Position numbers and translations under genes: made by a program. Below the pieces are notes generated by a model. It did no database searches. It had not been told where the DNA came from and saw nothing but the letters and a program-made list of their open reading frames with translations. From Candidatus Hodarchaeota archaeon (lineage in GTDB: Archaea > Asgardarchaeota > Heimdallarchaeia > Hodarchaeales > Hodarchaeaceae), in assembly GCA_016839815.1 (NCBI GenBank), contig JAEOTM010000089.1, positions 1 to 53,048 of the forward strand: a DNA stretch of 53,048 nt. Direction: 5' to 3'. Position 1 is the first letter of the stretch. Every line of letters begins with the position of its first letter. Shown in pieces: positions 12,101 through 18,522 of this stretch.

Positions 12101-12294
12101 AGATGTTCAAGGAAATTAAGAAGGTCATGTTTAATATTGAAGGTGCTCATTACTTCTTCTCAGAACAGATTATTTCCCATCTATCCAAGGATTATAAGCG
12201 TAGTGAAGCCATCAAGTTTCTAGATCATGCCATCAACATCAATCTCTTAATTGAAGCGGAACAGAAAGATCTCTTACAATTGACAAAACTTTGA
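6154..12294 (+). CDS. Giant surface protein, paralog of the upstream gene, with cytoplasmic longin/roadblock-like tail
   Basis: This gene encodes 2046 residues. It starts at an ATG preceded by GGAG at a spacing of 10. Residues 1 to about 36 form a signal peptide: basic N-end, a leucine-rich core, then ILATT. Residues about 190-330 resemble the beta-sandwich choice-of-anchor/CBM-like domains of secreted proteins. Ig-like domains follow, and from about residue 795 there are repeats clearly related to the 208-residue repeats of the preceding protein (FLNRTGD, YWFEF, SADVVSFNLQYY). A membrane helix lies at about 1770-1792. The cytoplasmic tail of about 250 residues includes a predicted alpha/beta domain (LILARHQSGLQFYS, an acidic helix, then HMLIWHGYHSSLIIISE) that resembles longin/roadblock folds, then helices. 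This tail is unrelated to the paralog's winged-helix pair. The next gene starts 31 nt downstream and is probably co-transcribed. A receptor-like role is inferred. Confidence 0.85.
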   Translation: MRINRWQSTRQYHWVGILLILTLLLGSFPVQLILATTSNDSIQKNGKTHPLSKITGFNEVPRLTGKITPIPDADTSFNTDSTESQLNNHSTANFAIGSQSGTGGGTITIRDSFNWTGTEAMNTTNQYNASEIPSIRTDSITITNSTGFNRNEAYFNITDVVAESDKRAIEEFGDPLLPYSTSRASGGITNWHFEMAMSFTIQDDYANLTKVRTYTDGFGSATGQIYIVNSTSGAPDDSLLLSSKENLASSGLDPSWHEYTFDSPVLLRSGITYYVVMNETNSDDVNNFWFWPYVQDGRDDGKVYYKYNTHGPTQWTNQPGQDLPLDIEVLPVEHNGTAYVAKTYSIPTDIGFSYNTSVDNTELSSFWFPWNGTETHTFQTSSSVSFNLEFIANYTATANPLTGSTSYLVQNATSSQWNVSFSTSSVNTTFSVTDRTMVVQGLANDWDGSAIFHGSSLVYNTSASGGLNGSIAYITNSEIMTIHASKLTTAETWAISFTALNYLLDFSLSRGGSSLTFPYQANVTDVLDLEFNVQTAGNTSYWIDYPDGTQVQKGTDINSTHINFSKEWNINSSVDQTTNINGTYGLQAFWINADKTKVGTFTRQLAVYVNTSLSVTAEGEVIRGELFKVSSIYRSIHNNSGIRDVTIWCNTSWTTNTTMTPLFNGSYTVSLGDTLNEGPGYIGTVVITTQVDWFVNWIEIITVKFVDNSSISVNNTNIGVEWRENTTIKIDYLNSIGGPITDGVVQIGGNNAVYITDAYYYRMNSTDYGSDGFYPNILVNATHSNYLSQISYIDLLITPGITSIRSSPFANDSNQNIAYANSSADVVSFNLQYYHNLTNDNLSTSAPTIESLLPVVSSPGVENSWIIDLNPNQSGVFIFNITFNLGNYNPAFFTFSLTVQEAQTRIQTNFLNDTQVYYAESYAFSVFYSNIDWIENITFDPIISVTLLLSNVEKVQFLNRTGDLYWFEFDYNPLAVGIGAHSVTITFQGIDYLESHSLVVIFEVIKSPYVALDGRETVSGDLLVNTTSSYSRAFSPNEYDNLTLSFSYYRNKTGQILDISMSEIVFLKDLSVANISIKELNYNWSFILDGSIIGTFLISITFSHENYSSLTFQIEYQIVQATSSITNYDSTNLDNPSPGINASEKSSNSIEFWMVWTSQYGESISDTDGVLSSNVTLLVFLNSTDILGTYYHYFRYTAAEIGIDTIDLTFGTVNYTDLIITLYFNVTDRGLVINDVLSTHPNNWPSTVGYLQYGDRYYFNVIINDSEDGSPVDITVFTGLDIYNITFVNVSNGNHLFFYEAWIIATLSSVQLSIRFTKANYASANYFINFFVKSAESTIATAPSSVNTYYSQNLNFSILWQSEVNPNAPFTPIYGINSTLISSPLPVVYTSLTNGNYTFTVIANQTGVFVLSIFFFSPFFEDQEHSITIFIAKVPTELGVTTHSNASSIPSEIYYSDSYDFTIGWLSSFNASGIQDKSPQVVVDVSGNVTFVTSFANGTHKFKIYADALGVYQISITLETANFGKLLYILDYQVSKMPTLTIFAENITLVDTIYVEESFILNGSGYQTYRGENISVIDELSIWLNGTLVNAGQIQINNASYYFELSVSTLNFAYGFYNISLLVNSSGYEPQFVNLTIVLLGRSLNVDVSLPVSTIQQGENITIDVTLTYVALINAGFGSTSMLAPWTDIIVHYYVEMDFTNGSTKVLETDINVDILGHASYLIPGSLTKSASGFSNITVFISGSSTSLPTSYSMSDEELNEIKITEFLDPLEILIPALIGLVILLFIVSSVYYVNRKRVSRSQVKRFAEITVEQGFEDIKSIRLILARHQSGLQFYSEKTIAELQTDTDALSGMSAALSSFMEELSESMSSQSEEETERDKIEFLSREGLHMLIWHGYHSSLIIISEVRLPDYFQTNLKALGHELEDKYLTELQDFYSSDQIPNTVVKKMVRRYIPLHYFSAYVLNEGVLTLDSVKLSRKYVKMFKEIKKVMFNIEGAHYFFSEQIISHLSKDYKRSEAIKFLDHAININLLIEAEQKDLLQLTKL

Positions 12295-12325
12295 ATGATT
12301 TGAATCATTATCTGGAGAAGAAAAG

Positions 12326-13261
12326 ATGAAAGGGAAATTCTATCGCGTATGGCTAATAAACGAGCAAGGGTTGTACATTATTGACCAAAAGCTCCTGCGT
12401 GCGAAAGTTTTGACAAAAACTGACGAAGATAGATTGATAGCAGAGCTATATAACGACCCTCTCCTTGAGAAGGATGATACCACGATTTTACACAAGAATT
12501 TACCTTCTTTTGCATTTTCCAGGCTGTATTACCAGAAGTACAAGAAAGATCTATACATACTGTTAGCAGACGAAATGATTGATATTACTGAAATTGATTC
12601 TAAGCTTCAAACTTATCGGAAACAACGTGACGCACAACGAGAAAATTTAATTGGAATTGTTGTTGCAGCCTTTGATGATGCTCGAGGTCCAAGAGTTGTA
12701 TACAGTCCTGATTTCATCAATGAAGAAACTACTTTACTCCTAGCAGTGCAAGGACAAACAATCTCATATATGGGGAAACTCAATGAATTCCAAGTCGGTT
12801 TTAAAGAACCATTGAATGTACCTAATCGTTCAGATCTTATTCATGTGAGCTATGATTTCTTAGTTCCAGCGCCGAATAGTAAAGATCCTCGAATTGCCCT
12901 AACAGGGAGAGTAATGAACTTATTCTTACTCTTTCCCCGCGAACTCCCTTATCTTAAAGAAAAATCTTTCCTACAATTTATTGAATCCTATATAGATGAA
13001 TGGGTTCGTTATTGGATTGAGTTTCAAAAAGAAAATGAGGGGAAGTATCCCGTCAAGATATTTGATGATTTACTTGAAAGCTTGAGATCTACAGTTAATA
13101 CTGCCATTGATCTCGCAACACATGATGAAAGGGAAGTTAGAAAGCTCAAAGATTTTGTGATGGATATTTTAGCCCAAAATCAAGTTCTAAACTATCAGGT
13201 ACAAAAACTACAGGAACGAATAAAAGAGTTAGAAGGAAAAGAAGCCGAAAATTCTAAATAG
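12326..13261 (+). CDS. Cytosolic longin-like protein with C-terminal coiled coil, function unknown
   Basis: The product has 311 residues with no signal peptide or membrane helix. The start is an ATG after GGAGAAG, 31 nt downstream of the giant receptor-like gene, so the two probably share a transcript. Residues 1 to about 90 form a small alpha/beta region. Residues about 108-240 start with a strand-turn-strand (VVAAFDDARGPRVVYSP) and end with a strand and long helices (LFLLFPRELPY...FIESYIDEWV). This pattern resembles longin or roadblock folds that bind small GTPases in eukaryotes and Asgard archaea. Residues about 262-305 are a predicted coiled coil (QVQKLQERIKELEGKE). I recognise no named family. 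Because the receptor-like neighbour has a longin/roadblock-like tail, a heterodimeric partner or effector is a reasonable inference, but it is untested. Confidence 0.75.
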   Translation: MKGKFYRVWLINEQGLYIIDQKLLRAKVLTKTDEDRLIAELYNDPLLEKDDTTILHKNLPSFAFSRLYYQKYKKDLYILLADEMIDITEIDSKLQTYRKQRDAQRENLIGIVVAAFDDARGPRVVYSPDFINEETTLLLAVQGQTISYMGKLNEFQVGFKEPLNVPNRSDLIHVSYDFLVPAPNSKDPRIALTGRVMNLFLLFPRELPYLKEKSFLQFIESYIDEWVRYWIEFQKENEGKYPVKIFDDLLESLRSTVNTAIDLATHDEREVRKLKDFVMDILAQNQVLNYQVQKLQERIKELEGKEAENSK

Positions 13262-13271
13262 ATATCTTGGC

Positions 13272-13302
13272 AAAGAGATTAGTAAATAATATCTCTTTTT
13301 CC
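13272..13302 (+). terminator. Candidate terminator hairpin after the surface-protein operon
   Basis: Perfect 8-bp inverted repeat AAAGAGAT / ATCTCTTT with an 11-nt loop, running into a T-rich tract (TCTTTTTCCCTC), 11 nt after the stop of the longin-like gene and well before the gelsolin gene. Archaeal termination depends mainly on the T tract, so the hairpin may be incidental. Confidence 0.45.
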
Positions 13303-13379
13303 CTCACCTTCTCTTTCTCTTCTAAGTTATCAGCTTTCAAATCTTAATTTTTGATCAAGAGAAGTGTAAAAAGAGAAGG

Positions 13380-13559
13380 GTTATATATTGTACGAATTTA
13401 ATTCAATAAGATACATAAATAAAGATAGCCAATGTAGGTTAGATAATGCAATACGAATGAAGCGACTTCATTCCGATATGTAACCTCTTTGGTTTCAGTT
13501 AAAAAAGAGAATAAATAACTTAGACTACTTATTAATTAATATTAAAGGTTGATCTGTTC
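13380..13559 (+). promoter_or_regulatory. Probable promoter and leader of the gelsolin-like gene
   Basis: A TATA-like TTATATATT at 13381-13389 and AT-rich sequence lie upstream of the gelsolin-like gene. A weak ribosome-binding site (AAAGGTTGATC, a one-base-interrupted match to GGTGATC) ends about 5 nt before the ATG. The roughly 300-nt gap from the previous gene contains no other gene that I can see, so the gelsolin gene probably has its own promoter. Confidence 0.4.
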
Positions 13560-14789
13560 ATGCGTGTACTACATGTTCAAGGAAAAAAACTTGTCGAAAT
13601 AAATAAGAAAAATGGATCCTTTGAATTCTTGAATGGAGATGTATACATCATTGATAATTCTGATGTTTCCGCTGGTCTCAAGAAAAAGGTTTTCATCTGG
13701 TTAGGGTCTCAAGCATTCGCTGACGATAGAGCAGTAGGTGCTTGGGCTGCAAAACAACTAGATCTTGCTGATAAAGAAATAGACATTGATACAGAAGTTG
13801 AAGGGAACGAATCTGATGAGTTTAAAGGCTTATTAGAATTTGTGGTTGTAACGGGTGATACTCCAGGCTTTTTAAAGCATGTTGAAGTCAATAAAGAAGA
13901 TATCAGCTACGCTCTTTACAGAGTTCGTGATACTGATTTATCCGATGGTTCTTCCTCAGATGATATTGCTATTGAAAAAGTACCACTAAAAAGAGAGAGT
14001 TTTGTCTCTGATGACGTTTTTGTTGTAGATGCATACCATGATCTGTATGTATGGGTCGGAGCCAGCTCACAAATTGGTGAAAAAGTTGCAGGAAATCGAG
14101 TAGCCCGGAAATTAGATGTGGATCGCGATAGAACTCCGATGGTTTATCAAATTACCGAACACAATGAACCTGCAGGATTTTGGGAACTATTTGACTCAAT
14201 AAGCTCTAGTGGATTGACTCGCAAAGATGATTCTGCAAAGATTGGTGCAAGTATGAGTGGATCTCTTTCTGATCTAACTGCTCCAATCGAACCAGCTACT
14301 CCTCCTGCTGAATTAGCTCCTCCACCAACCAGTAGTTCACCTGGAGATATTGTCGGTCCACCAACAGAAGAGGCTTATGTTCCAAAACCTCCTCCAATAA
14401 AAGATGAACCTGAACCAGCACCTGCTCCAGAACCTCAACCAGTTCAGACTGGTCTAGGAGTAGCTCCTACAGCCCCCGCTCCAACAAGACAAACTCAGTA
14501 TACACTATATTATGTAGATGGAGAGTTCACTGAACTAGGTGGAAATGAACAGGCCACCTTAGAGATTAACGAGTCAACAAAGACCGCCGTTCTATCCTTT
14601 GCAGATGGATCAAGTTTAATTACCCAAAGAACCGCAGGCCGTCAGGCTCGTGGTATTTGTAAAGCAGGATTCGCAGTTAAAGCTGGTTACAGAATTGGTT
14701 TGAAATGCGATCTGCAAGAAGTACGTGGGGAAGAGGATATGGAACAACGTGTCCAAAAATATCGAGAAGAAGGACGAAAATACGTTTAA
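13560..14789 (+). CDS. Two-domain gelsolin-like actin-regulator homolog with Pro-rich linker and extra C-terminal domain
   Basis: The product has 409 residues and is cytosolic. Residues about 1-100 and 105-215 are two gelsolin-type repeats. Each has a hydrophobic strand ending in an aromatic-x-W-x-G signature (KVFIWLGSQA and DLYVWVGASS) followed by the long helix E/D-x-x-A-x-x-x-A-x-x-L (AVGAWAAKQLDL, VAGNRVARKLDV). Acidic residues around DVYIIDNSDV and DVFVVDAYHD are positioned as in calcium-coordinating gelsolin repeats. Residues about 235-305 are a Pro/Ala/Glu-rich disordered linker with several PPP-type tracts (profilin- or SH3-ligand-like composition). Residues about 315-390 form a beta-rich domain that I do not recognise. 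Asgard two-domain gelsolins have been shown to bind and remodel actin in vitro, so actin regulation is the likely role. Proximity to receptor-like surface proteins suggests, but does not prove, coupling. Confidence 0.9.
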   Translation: MRVLHVQGKKLVEINKKNGSFEFLNGDVYIIDNSDVSAGLKKKVFIWLGSQAFADDRAVGAWAAKQLDLADKEIDIDTEVEGNESDEFKGLLEFVVVTGDTPGFLKHVEVNKEDISYALYRVRDTDLSDGSSSDDIAIEKVPLKRESFVSDDVFVVDAYHDLYVWVGASSQIGEKVAGNRVARKLDVDRDRTPMVYQITEHNEPAGFWELFDSISSSGLTRKDDSAKIGASMSGSLSDLTAPIEPATPPAELAPPPTSSSPGDIVGPPTEEAYVPKPPPIKDEPEPAPAPEPQPVQTGLGVAPTAPAPTRQTQYTLYYVDGEFTELGGNEQATLEINESTKTAVLSFADGSSLITQRTAGRQARGICKAGFAVKAGYRIGLKCDLQEVRGEEDMEQRVQKYREEGRKYV

Positions 14790-14792
14790 ATA

Positions 14793-14822
14793 TTCTTCTT
14801 CACTTTTTTCCCCTTTTTTTAT
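14793..14822 (+). terminator. T-rich tract after the gelsolin-like gene
   Basis: Immediately after the stop codon there is a run of T-rich clusters (TTCTTCTTCACTTTTTTCCCC, then eight T). This is the typical archaeal intrinsic termination signal. The convergent GH57 gene ends at 14841. Confidence 0.5.
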
Positions 14823-14840
14823 ATATTAATACTCCATTAA

Positions 14841-16049
14841 TCATAAGGACAATATTATATCTTTATGGATCTGAAGCATTTCTTCAAGGATCAATGAAAT
14901 GGTTTGAGGAACATCAGAGGGAACATTGGAAGGAATACACTTTTTTGCATTTACAGTAGCAAGTAAAATTTCACTTAAACCTCGGAGGATCATGTCAGGA
15001 GAAAACCATGGCCTTTTAGACGCCCACCATTGCTGACATGAATGAATTCCACGATCCAGGAACGTACGTGCATTATCGAAGTGTTGTTTTTGATCGGAAT
15101 TCATTTGTTCATAATACTTCTGGAGTAGATTCACCGTGGTTAGAGCATACATGATAAACTGATGTTGTTTTTGATGTAACTCGTTTGAGGGTTCAAACCA
15201 TAACGGGAAAGGAACATCTCTTTCTAGATCATAGGGCATAGTACTCCAACTTGAGGCTCTTGGTGCTTGTTTTGCCCCATTAGGGAATTTATCAACGATT
15301 TCACTAACTGTTTGTAACTGAATATCATGTCTTGAAGGTAATTGTTGGAATAATGGCCGTAGAAAATCTTGAATGGAATGTTTTACGTGGTGGCCAAACG
15401 TTTCTCCATCCATAGCAAGAATCACATAATAATCATGATTTTGTGATTTATACTTTAATCGATTGGCAAAAGCTTCTACATTATTTAATTTATCAAATGC
15501 ACAGTCAATTGAGATATAGTCGTCTCGAAAGAGAAGGTTTATCCCCGTTGAATGATGCTGAGAGATAGATGTTGTAGGAAATTCAGGAAGAGTGTTAGCT
15601 ATTCCAGATGAGATTACCCAGTTAAAGTTCATTTTTTTGAGAGCGGGGAATAATTCATCATTTATTGCCATTTCAGGAGGAAAAAATCCTCTAGGGTTGT
15701 ATAAATCACCAAAATATTTCTTATTTGTATCATGATTCAATTTTATCTGTCTGAGTACTTCAGGTTCTGGGAGAAGTGGTAAAAGGGGATGAAATTTTGC
15801 CGATCCAGTAAAATCTATCTGATTTCGAGATGCTAGTGTAATAAAACTTTCAATGATATCTGTATAGCCATAATCATCTAGTTGTTCTGTTAGTGTTGCA
15901 TTAATATTTAGACTAATTTTCGCTTGTGGATTCTCCCTCAGTGCATCAATTAGTGGACGGTATGACTCCTTAACTATCCTTTTAACTACAGGAGCGATTT
16001 GGACTGGGGGTTGGTATATATGTAAAAGAAATGCAAAGTAGACAGTCAT
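14841..16049 (-). CDS. Glycoside hydrolase family 57 protein (alpha-amylase/4-alpha-glucanotransferase type)
   Basis: 402 residues, cytosolic. The conserved GH57 regions appear in order: LLHIYQP at residues 8-14, GSAKFHPLLPLL at 82-93, GFFPPEMAI at 121-129 and MDGETFGHH at 213-221. By family alignment Glu126 is the probable nucleophile and Asp214 the acid/base. A C-terminal all-helical domain follows, with WW and W residues of the substrate cleft (QQWWASKRPWFS). GH57 enzymes cleave or transfer alpha-1,4 or alpha-1,6 glucan linkages, so a role in glycogen or maltodextrin metabolism is likely; the exact activity cannot be assigned from motifs alone. The gene lies 30 nt downstream of the crotonase gene on the same strand, and a sugar-type symporter is divergently encoded just beyond, consistent with sugar use. 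Confidence 0.88.
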   Translation of the reverse strand: MTVYFAFLLHIYQPPVQIAPVVKRIVKESYRPLIDALRENPQAKISLNINATLTEQLDDYGYTDIIESFITLASRNQIDFTGSAKFHPLLPLLPEPEVLRQIKLNHDTNKKYFGDLYNPRGFFPPEMAINDELFPALKKMNFNWVISSGIANTLPEFPTTSISQHHSTGINLLFRDDYISIDCAFDKLNNVEAFANRLKYKSQNHDYYVILAMDGETFGHHVKHSIQDFLRPLFQQLPSRHDIQLQTVSEIVDKFPNGAKQAPRASSWSTMPYDLERDVPFPLWFEPSNELHQKQHQFIMYALTTVNLLQKYYEQMNSDQKQHFDNARTFLDRGIHSCQQWWASKRPWFSPDMILRGLSEILLATVNAKKCIPSNVPSDVPQTISLILEEMLQIHKDIILSL

Positions 16050-16079
16050 TGTAAATCATCTGCTTCATATAACAATTCT

Positions 16080-16829
16080 TTAGAATTTTTCAATTGCTTC
16101 TTTTAGGAGAACTCGTGTTTCGTCACTGTACCAACTATCCACAAACGATTCGATATGGGATTCTAATCTGGTCTTAATATGATTCACTACTGGCATTGTT
16201 AAATCAAGTTTGATTTTCGTGAATGCTGATAAGGGATTCGTGATAAGGGATTGACATTTTTGTAATGACTCAGATATTATACTCTCCGGAGAAATGACTT
16301 GATTCACTACTCCTAATTTGAGTAATGATTCAGGAGGATGAAAGTCTCCGCTATATACAAATTCCTTAGCTTGTTCTATCCCTATCATATTCTCTAAAAT
16401 CTGTACTGCAGGATAAGGTACAGGAACACCCAGTTTGATTTCATTCAATCCCATAAGCTTCTTCCCTTCAGAAATGAATCTATAATCGCAACAAAGTGCA
16501 AGTATACATCCACCAGCAATAGCATGCCCAGTAATAGCTGCAACTGTGGGTTTTGGGAACGTATAAAGCTCAATGCACAGTTCATTAAACTCCATGTAAA
16601 ATTTAGAGAATTCTTCCCTGGATAACTCATATAATTCAGGAATATTCAATCCAATGGAAAAAAATTTCGTATTAGAACTAGTAAGTATGACTCCCTGTAT
16701 TTCATTATCTCTACTCAATTCAAAAAGCTTTTTTCTTAGTTTTATTACCAAATCAGAAGAAATAGCATTGGTTACTTCTCTTTTAAGTTCAATAATAACA
16801 ATTTTATCTTTGAGTGTTGTCTGCAACAT
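16080..16829 (-). CDS. Enoyl-CoA hydratase/isomerase (crotonase) family, isomerase-like
   Basis: 249 residues. The crotonase fold is shown by the oxyanion-hole segments SSNTKFFSIGLNI (51-63) and the glycine-rich turn AIAGGCILALCCDYRF (103-118), and by the second catalytic region GLNEIKLGVPVPYP (127-140). The single carboxylate at Glu130, in a GLNE-x-x-LG context without an earlier Glu in the AGG region, matches delta3,delta2-enoyl-CoA isomerases more than hydratases, which use two glutamates. It probably acts on unsaturated acyl-CoAs in fatty-acid breakdown. The start ATG has GAGG 8 nt upstream. It is followed by the GH57 gene and diverges from the GPH transporter at 16972. Confidence 0.85.
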   Translation of the reverse strand: MLQTTLKDKIVIIELKREVTNAISSDLVIKLRKKLFELSRDNEIQGVILTSSNTKFFSIGLNIPELYELSREEFSKFYMEFNELCIELYTFPKPTVAAITGHAIAGGCILALCCDYRFISEGKKLMGLNEIKLGVPVPYPAVQILENMIGIEQAKEFVYSGDFHPPESLLKLGVVNQVISPESIISESLQKCQSLITNPLSAFTKIKLDLTMPVVNHIKTRLESHIESFVDSWYSDETRVLLKEAIEKF

Positions 16830-16971
16830 AACTGATTCCTCTTCTTCCCTAATAGCTCAGAATTCTGTACTTTACAAAAAGGTAATCATCCAAAGAACTA
16901 GCGAAATTCTTTTATTTTTCAACATTTAATTGACGTTCCTTCATAGTAATGTATGTTATTTGGTGAAACCT

Positions 16972-18354
16972 ATGCTAACATTTAAAGAGAAAGCGAGTTA
17001 CGGGATAGGAAGACTTGGATCATCGATTACATTAGATATGGCGGATCTTTTTACTGGTTTTGTGTATTGGGCTTATTTTGGATTATCTGAAGATCCATTT
17101 CTCGCCTTCCTTGGAGTAGCCATTGGAAAACTTGTGATTGCTCTTTCAAGCTACTTTTCTGGGTATCTGTCCGATCGTACAAAAACTCGCTGGGGACGTA
17201 GAAAACCATTCATTCTGATCGGTGCACCATTACTAGCTCTATGCTTCTTTATGCTCTATTCTCCACATATATTCCTCGGAGAAGAAACTGATTCAATGAT
17301 TATCTTTTCATATCTTTTAGTCTTTAATTCTCTTTACCAAGCATTATATGGTTTCTTACTAACACCCTTTCAAGCCTGGCTTCCTGAGATAACAACTGAG
17401 GAAGAAAGATTAGAAGTAAGTGGTTACCAGAATACAGTCAACTTAATCGCATTTGTTATTGGCGCTGGTACTGCTTTTTTGATACCAGCAATAATAGGGG
17501 AGTCAGCCGAAGATTTTACTACTGCAGCATTTCAAGAAGCAAACGATATCCTTCCATTCCTTACCAATGGTCTGTTAATAACAGTAATTGTACTTATATT
17601 TGCCAGTTCAATTATTATCTTTTTCATTCCATCATTACTCGTCATCCAGGAAAAAGAAGTATTTATCCCCCAACCTCCAATTAGAGAAGAATTAAATGTA
17701 GTATTTTCTAATCGTAATTACATATCGTGGACATTGGCTCGGGGTACCCTCTCAATTATGATTTCAGGGCTGCTTGGAATCGTCCTACTATGGATTAAAG
17801 AAGTTCTTGGCTTCGAAACAGGTGATTATCTTATTTTTGGAGTTGTGTTACTACTCAGCATCTTTTCAGGCTTTATTTTTTGGGGAAGAGTTGGATCAAA
17901 TCCAAATTATGGTAAAACCAAGAGTTACATTTTTTCAATGCTTTATCTTGCGTGTGTTATGCCATTTATGATGTTTATAGGGCAAGTTGAAGCTATTCCT
18001 TTACCTATTCTCATTCAAGGCGTCATTTTTGCCATACTAACCGCAGGTGGGTTATCAGCTTATTATTTACTTCCATATGCAATAGTTGGGGATATTGTGG
18101 AAAAAGATGAACGTGAAACAGGAGAAAGTCGCGCAGGAATGTACTATGGTTTTGAGTCTATTCCTCTAAACTTCTTCCAATTTATTGGTTACTTGCTTGT
18201 TGGTGCAATGATAGACTTTCTCCCTTCTATTACTAATTATACGGGAAGAACGTTTTCACAAGGATACTTACTATTTGGTCCATTCTCTTCAATAATCATA
18301 CTCGTTTCTGTGTTCATTTTTTGGAAATATGTCAATGCAGATCCTCTGAAATAG
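16972..18354 (+). CDS. GPH-family (MelB-like) sugar:cation symporter
   Basis: 460 residues from the ATG at 16972, chosen because GGTGA lies 5 nt upstream; an in-frame TTG at 16930 has no such signal. About 12 membrane helices. The diagnostic loop between helices 2 and 3, SDRTKTRWGRRKPFILIG, matches the glycoside-pentoside-hexuronide:cation symporter family (major facilitator superfamily). A second half-signature near DIVEKDERETGESRAGMYYG also fits GPH proteins. These proteins import sugars or glycosides with Na+ or H+; some relatives act on sucrose or glucuronides. The divergent neighbours encode a GH57 glycosidase and a crotonase, so a role in glycan uptake is plausible. Substrate unknown. 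Confidence 0.85.
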   Translation: MLTFKEKASYGIGRLGSSITLDMADLFTGFVYWAYFGLSEDPFLAFLGVAIGKLVIALSSYFSGYLSDRTKTRWGRRKPFILIGAPLLALCFFMLYSPHIFLGEETDSMIIFSYLLVFNSLYQALYGFLLTPFQAWLPEITTEEERLEVSGYQNTVNLIAFVIGAGTAFLIPAIIGESAEDFTTAAFQEANDILPFLTNGLLITVIVLIFASSIIIFFIPSLLVIQEKEVFIPQPPIREELNVVFSNRNYISWTLARGTLSIMISGLLGIVLLWIKEVLGFETGDYLIFGVVLLLSIFSGFIFWGRVGSNPNYGKTKSYIFSMLYLACVMPFMMFIGQVEAIPLPILIQGVIFAILTAGGLSAYYLLPYAIVGDIVEKDERETGESRAGMYYGFESIPLNFFQFIGYLLVGAMIDFLPSITNYTGRTFSQGYLLFGPFSSIIILVSVFIFWKYVNADPLK

Positions 18355-18460
18355 CAGAGGAAATGTCTTTATAACAATATTAGGTTATAAAATTGTGAGG
18401 ATAGAACGCAATTTCTTATTTGGAGCGAATCAATCATAAAACAATTTAATTGGTTATTTT

Positions 18461-18522
18461 CTCGCTATATTTAACTCGTTTACACATTCAAGAATTATTC
18501 CAATTCCCTAAGGTTAACAGTG
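18461..18522 (+). promoter_or_regulatory. Promoter and ribosome-binding site of serS
   Basis: A TATA-like CTATATTTAA starts at about 18463. AAGGTTA ends about 8 nt before the ATG at 18523. A GTG three bases earlier (18520) is also in frame, but the ATG has the better spacing. Confidence 0.4.

Noticed and set aside
12295..12308. Palindrome ATGATT-TG-AATCAT between the second giant gene and the longin-like gene
   Set aside because: Only 31 nt separate the genes, so it is more likely chance or a weak mRNA hairpin than an operator or terminator.
14705..14959. Plus-strand frame across the end of the gelsolin gene into the GH57 gene
   Set aside because: Overlaps two well-supported genes and lacks a start signal or any protein-like pattern.
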